From NCBI RefSeq assembly GCF_031326345.1, contig NZ_CP133671.1, positions 744,001 to 808,000 on the forward strand: a stretch of DNA of 64,000 bases. The letters run 5' to 3'. Positions within the stretch are counted from its first letter, which is position 1, and every line of letters starts with the position of its first letter. This document shows positions 61,588-64,000 of this stretch, in pieces. Made by a program: the position numbers and the translations under genes. Under the pieces are notes generated by a model that ran no database searches, had not been told where the DNA came from, and saw only the letters and a program-made list of their open reading frames with translations. This stretch comes from Aureispira sp. CCB-E. GTDB lineage: Bacteria > Bacteroidota > Bacteroidia > Chitinophagales > Saprospiraceae.

Positions 61588-63456
61588 ATGCAAGATTTGT
61601 ATCAAGATAGACAGAAGGTATTGCAAGTTGCATTTGTAATTTGTGCTGCTATGCTTGTGTTTAAATGTTTTCAAATACAAATTTGGGACAAGTCTTATCA
61701 GCAACAGCATAGTTACCGAGAGGCAGTAACCTTATACCCATCTAGAGGCGCTCTCAAAGATAGAAATGGGGAGTTATTGGTTTATAATTTGGCGATGTAT
61801 GATTTGAAAGCAACCTACAACCAAGTTCGCAAAGCGAACATCGATACAGCTGCCTTTTGTAAACTATTGGGAATTACAGATAGTACGTTTTATGCCAATC
61901 TAAACAAGGATTTTAGCGATCGCCGTTTTTCACAGCGCAAACCTTTTGATTTTTTGACTCAGATTCCAGGAGACAAATTTGCCTCTATTGAAGAACGCTT
62001 GTACGAATTCCCTGGTTTTGAAAGCCAACTAAAGAGCGTTAGGGGGTATCCTGCACATGTGGGGGCGCATATGTTGGGGTATATCAGTGAGGTTAGCCCC
62101 AAGAAAATCAAAGAATCCAATGGTCTGTATCAACGAGGGGAATATGTAGGAACGAGTGGTTTAGAGTTGTTTTATGAGGAACAGTTGAGAGGTATTCGAG
62201 GAGTAGAGCATGTTTTAAAAGATAAATGGGGGAAACGAAAAGGGAAGTATAAAGAAGGTGCATTGGATGAAGCTGCCGTATCAGGTTATGATTTAATCAC
62301 TTCGATAGATTTGGAGTTACAAGCATATGGAGAGCAATTGATGCAAAATAAAACAGGGGTAATTGTTGCAATTGAGCCCTCTACAGGAGAGATATTAGCA
62401 ATGGTTAGCTCTCCATCTTATGACCCTGCTATTTTAGCTGTCAATAGAAACCGAAAAGAGGCTTTTAAGGCACTGCAAGGCGACTCCTTGTTTCCTTTGT
62501 TCAACCGTGCTTTAATGGCACAATACCCACCAGGATCTATTTTTAAAACTACGTTATCGGCAATTGGTTTGCAAGAACGAATTCTTACTCCCAATAGAGG
62601 AATGTCTTGTAGTGGAGGCTTTATTTATGGATCATTGCGAATTGGATGCCATGGGCATGGTGCTATTAATGATGTGGGAAATGCCATTCAGTATTCTTGT
62701 AACAAGTATTATTGCCAAACTTTTAGAGAGTTGGTCAATGTTTATGGATTTTACTATCCAGAAAAAGGCATGGATCGCCTGGCAGAACATTTGCACAGTT
62801 GGGGATTAGGAGCACCGTTAGGGGTTGACTTGCCGCACGAAGCATCTGGACACGTTCCAACGGCTGCTTATTATAACAAAAAACACGGGAAAGGAACTTG
62901 GAAGTTCTCAACAGCTGTATCGGTTGGTATTGGACAGGGAGAATTATTGATAACTCCTTTGCAAATGGCAAATATGGCTGCGATTATTGCTAATAGAGGC
63001 TATTATTATACCCCTCATTTTGCCAAAGAATTTGAAGGAGATACTTCTGGAATATTGGATCATTTTAAAGAAAGACATTACACGAAGGTACATCCCATGC
63101 ATTTTGAGCCTGTTGTTGACGGGATGGCAAGAGTGGTAACTGCTGGAACTGGAGCTCGTTCTCGAATCCCCGATATTACGATGTGTGGCAAAACGGGAAC
63201 AGTGGAGAATAACAAGGGAAAAGACCACTCTACGTTTATTGCTTTTGCTCCTAGAGAAAATCCTAAAATTGCCATTGCTGTTTATGTAGAAAATGGAGGA
63301 TTTGGATCTACCTATGCGGCACCAATCTCTAGTTTGATGATTGAGAAATACATAAAAGGAAGCATCGAAAGCCCTCAACGAAAATCGTTGGAAAAAAGGA
63401 TGCTAAATGCGGATCTAGTTAAACGAGAAAAACCATCGTACTCTTCTGTTCCTTAA
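61588..63456 (+). CDS. mrdA: Penicillin-binding protein 2 (elongasome transpeptidase)
   Basis: Crosslinks peptidoglycan during elongation as partner of RodA. 622 residues. A membrane helix near 10-27 is followed by the PBP dimerisation domain (from YPSRGALKDRNGELLVYNLAMYDL) and the transpeptidase. Active-site motifs are PGSIFKT (Ser317, Lys320), SCN (Ser370) and CGKTGT (Lys535). LGYISEVSPKKI and GLELFYEEQLRGIRG are typical PBP2 blocks, and the gene lies between mreD and rodA as in most bacteria. Distinguished from FtsI by gene context and by the PBP2-type N-terminal domain. Confidence 0.94.
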   Translation: MQDLYQDRQKVLQVAFVICAAMLVFKCFQIQIWDKSYQQQHSYREAVTLYPSRGALKDRNGELLVYNLAMYDLKATYNQVRKANIDTAAFCKLLGITDSTFYANLNKDFSDRRFSQRKPFDFLTQIPGDKFASIEERLYEFPGFESQLKSVRGYPAHVGAHMLGYISEVSPKKIKESNGLYQRGEYVGTSGLELFYEEQLRGIRGVEHVLKDKWGKRKGKYKEGALDEAAVSGYDLITSIDLELQAYGEQLMQNKTGVIVAIEPSTGEILAMVSSPSYDPAILAVNRNRKEAFKALQGDSLFPLFNRALMAQYPPGSIFKTTLSAIGLQERILTPNRGMSCSGGFIYGSLRIGCHGHGAINDVGNAIQYSCNKYYCQTFRELVNVYGFYYPEKGMDRLAEHLHSWGLGAPLGVDLPHEASGHVPTAAYYNKKHGKGTWKFSTAVSVGIGQGELLITPLQMANMAAIIANRGYYYTPHFAKEFEGDTSGILDHFKERHYTKVHPMHFEPVVDGMARVVTAGTGARSRIPDITMCGKTGTVENNKGKDHSTFIAFAPRENPKIAIAVYVENGGFGSTYAAPISSLMIEKYIKGSIESPQRKSLEKRMLNADLVKREKPSYSSVP

Positions 63457-63514
63457 TTTCATAATCCAAAGAACAATAGTATTTAAACAAAACAATTAAT
63501 TTTAGATAGAGTAT

Positions 63515-64000
63515 ATGCGTCAAGGTAGAGATTCAGATATTGGAGGATATGATTGGATTACCATAGCACTGTGGGGAATCTTAGTTTTTTGTGGTTGGAT
63601 GATGATTTTTGCAGCAGGCTATTTGGATGAGGATTCATTTACTAGTTTGTACGACTTGAAGAAAAACTATGGGAAGCAGTTGTTGTGGATTACTGTAGGA
63701 ATGGTGCTAGTTGGAATAATTCAATTGGTTGAGCTAAGGATTTACCAAACGTTTGCGCCTGTTTTTTATGGAATTACTATCCTCTTGCTAATTGCTGTTT
63801 TATTTACCACTCCTATTAACGGAGCAACTTCTTGGTTTGATATAGGTGGCTTTCGATTTCAACCTTCCGAATTTGCAAAAGTAACGACCTGTATCATGTT
63901 ATCAGCCTATTTGGCAATGCCCACTGCACGAATGCAAGAACTAAGAACAAAATTGATTGCGCTAGGGATTGTATTGTTACCTGTATTGTTAGTCCTCTTA
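63515..64000 (+). CDS. rodA: Peptidoglycan glycosyltransferase RodA (3'-truncated by window edge)
   Basis: SEDS-family glycan polymerase paired with PBP2. ATG at 63515 lies 58 bases after mrdA; the frame stays open for 162 codons to the window edge. The visible part has three membrane helices, and the SEDS signature NGATSWFDIGGFRFQPSEFAKVTT (in pieces, about residues 103-127) is exact in its key positions W, G, QPSE and K. The rest of the roughly 400-residue protein lies outside the window. Confidence 0.93.
   Translation, partial: MRQGRDSDIGGYDWITIALWGILVFCGWMMIFAAGYLDEDSFTSLYDLKKNYGKQLLWITVGMVLVGIIQLVELRIYQTFAPVFYGITILLLIAVLFTTPINGATSWFDIGGFRFQPSEFAKVTTCIMLSAYLAMPTARMQELRTKLIALGIVLLPVLLVLL

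Noticed and set aside
1-64000. CRISPR array, tRNA or rRNA genes
   Set aside because: No regularly spaced short direct repeats and no tRNA-like or rRNA-like sequence were seen while reading both strands.

Overview
The window reads as chromosomal DNA of a low-GC member of the Bacteroidota. Several large secreted proteins end in Por-type (type IX secretion, T9SS) sorting domains. There are Bacteroidota-specific families (DUF4292, a Bat aerotolerance cluster, HLSGAEF-type secreted proteins), promoters of the TTTG-N19-TAnnTTTG type, and weak ribosome binding sites. The gene set suggests a marine Saprospiria-like organism (Aureispira is a guess), but no rRNA is present to prove it. No tRNA, rRNA, CRISPR array or prophage was seen.

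Layout. 1-6.5 kb: 3' part of a glutamine-type NAD synthetase, a TPR lipoprotein, an HLSGAEF/T9SS protein and a CocE-like hydrolase. 7.2-15.8 kb: two ~1085-residue paralogous secreted beta-propeller proteins, separated by an insertion sequence and sharing a 299-bp near-identical tract. 15.8-20.5 kb: a DJ-1-like lipoprotein, TruC, OsmC, then a minus-strand thiol-rich cluster (CxxC thioredoxin-like protein, secreted protein, DUF2024 protein, MarR regulator with a cysteine cluster) carrying three copies of a 19-bp operator-like motif. 20.6-24.3 kb: an ADP-ribosylglycohydrolase, a DMT exporter, and an SDR/TetR pair with matching operators. 24.4-32.2 kb: a Bat-type operon (MoxR, GNAT, two paralogous membrane proteins, DUF58, BatD-like, two VWA proteins, TPR protein). 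32.5-41 kb: hypothetical secreted proteins, an epimerase-like SDR, DUF4292 and TPR proteins, a sugar nucleotidyltransferase, dUTPase and an orphan lipoprotein pair. 41-48.3 kb: a TetR regulator and a complete RND efflux system. 48.3-55.7 kb: GNAT, an FG-GAP-like T9SS protein, a GIGT coiled-coil protein, two secreted TonB-C proteins, two S24-domain proteins, a START protein and a PH-like membrane protein. 56-64 kb: a polyprenyl diphosphate synthase, an alpha/beta hydrolase, and the elongasome genes mreB, mreC, mreD, mrdA and the start of rodA.

How they work together. The last block builds the rod-shape peptidoglycan machinery. The Bat operon probably forms a MoxR/VWA complex at the inner membrane. 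The TetR/TolC/adaptor/RND block is a self-contained exporter. Intergenic spaces hold a dispersed repeat family whose members share the words AATAGTTCGT and GCAGTAGCAGC, including one long nested palindrome near 2.3 kb. The signals most worth following are the thiol-linked MarR regulon, the gene-conversion tract, the apparent frameshift or unusual start at the RND regulator, the standalone S24 domain, and the extra membrane-protein pair in the Bat operon.
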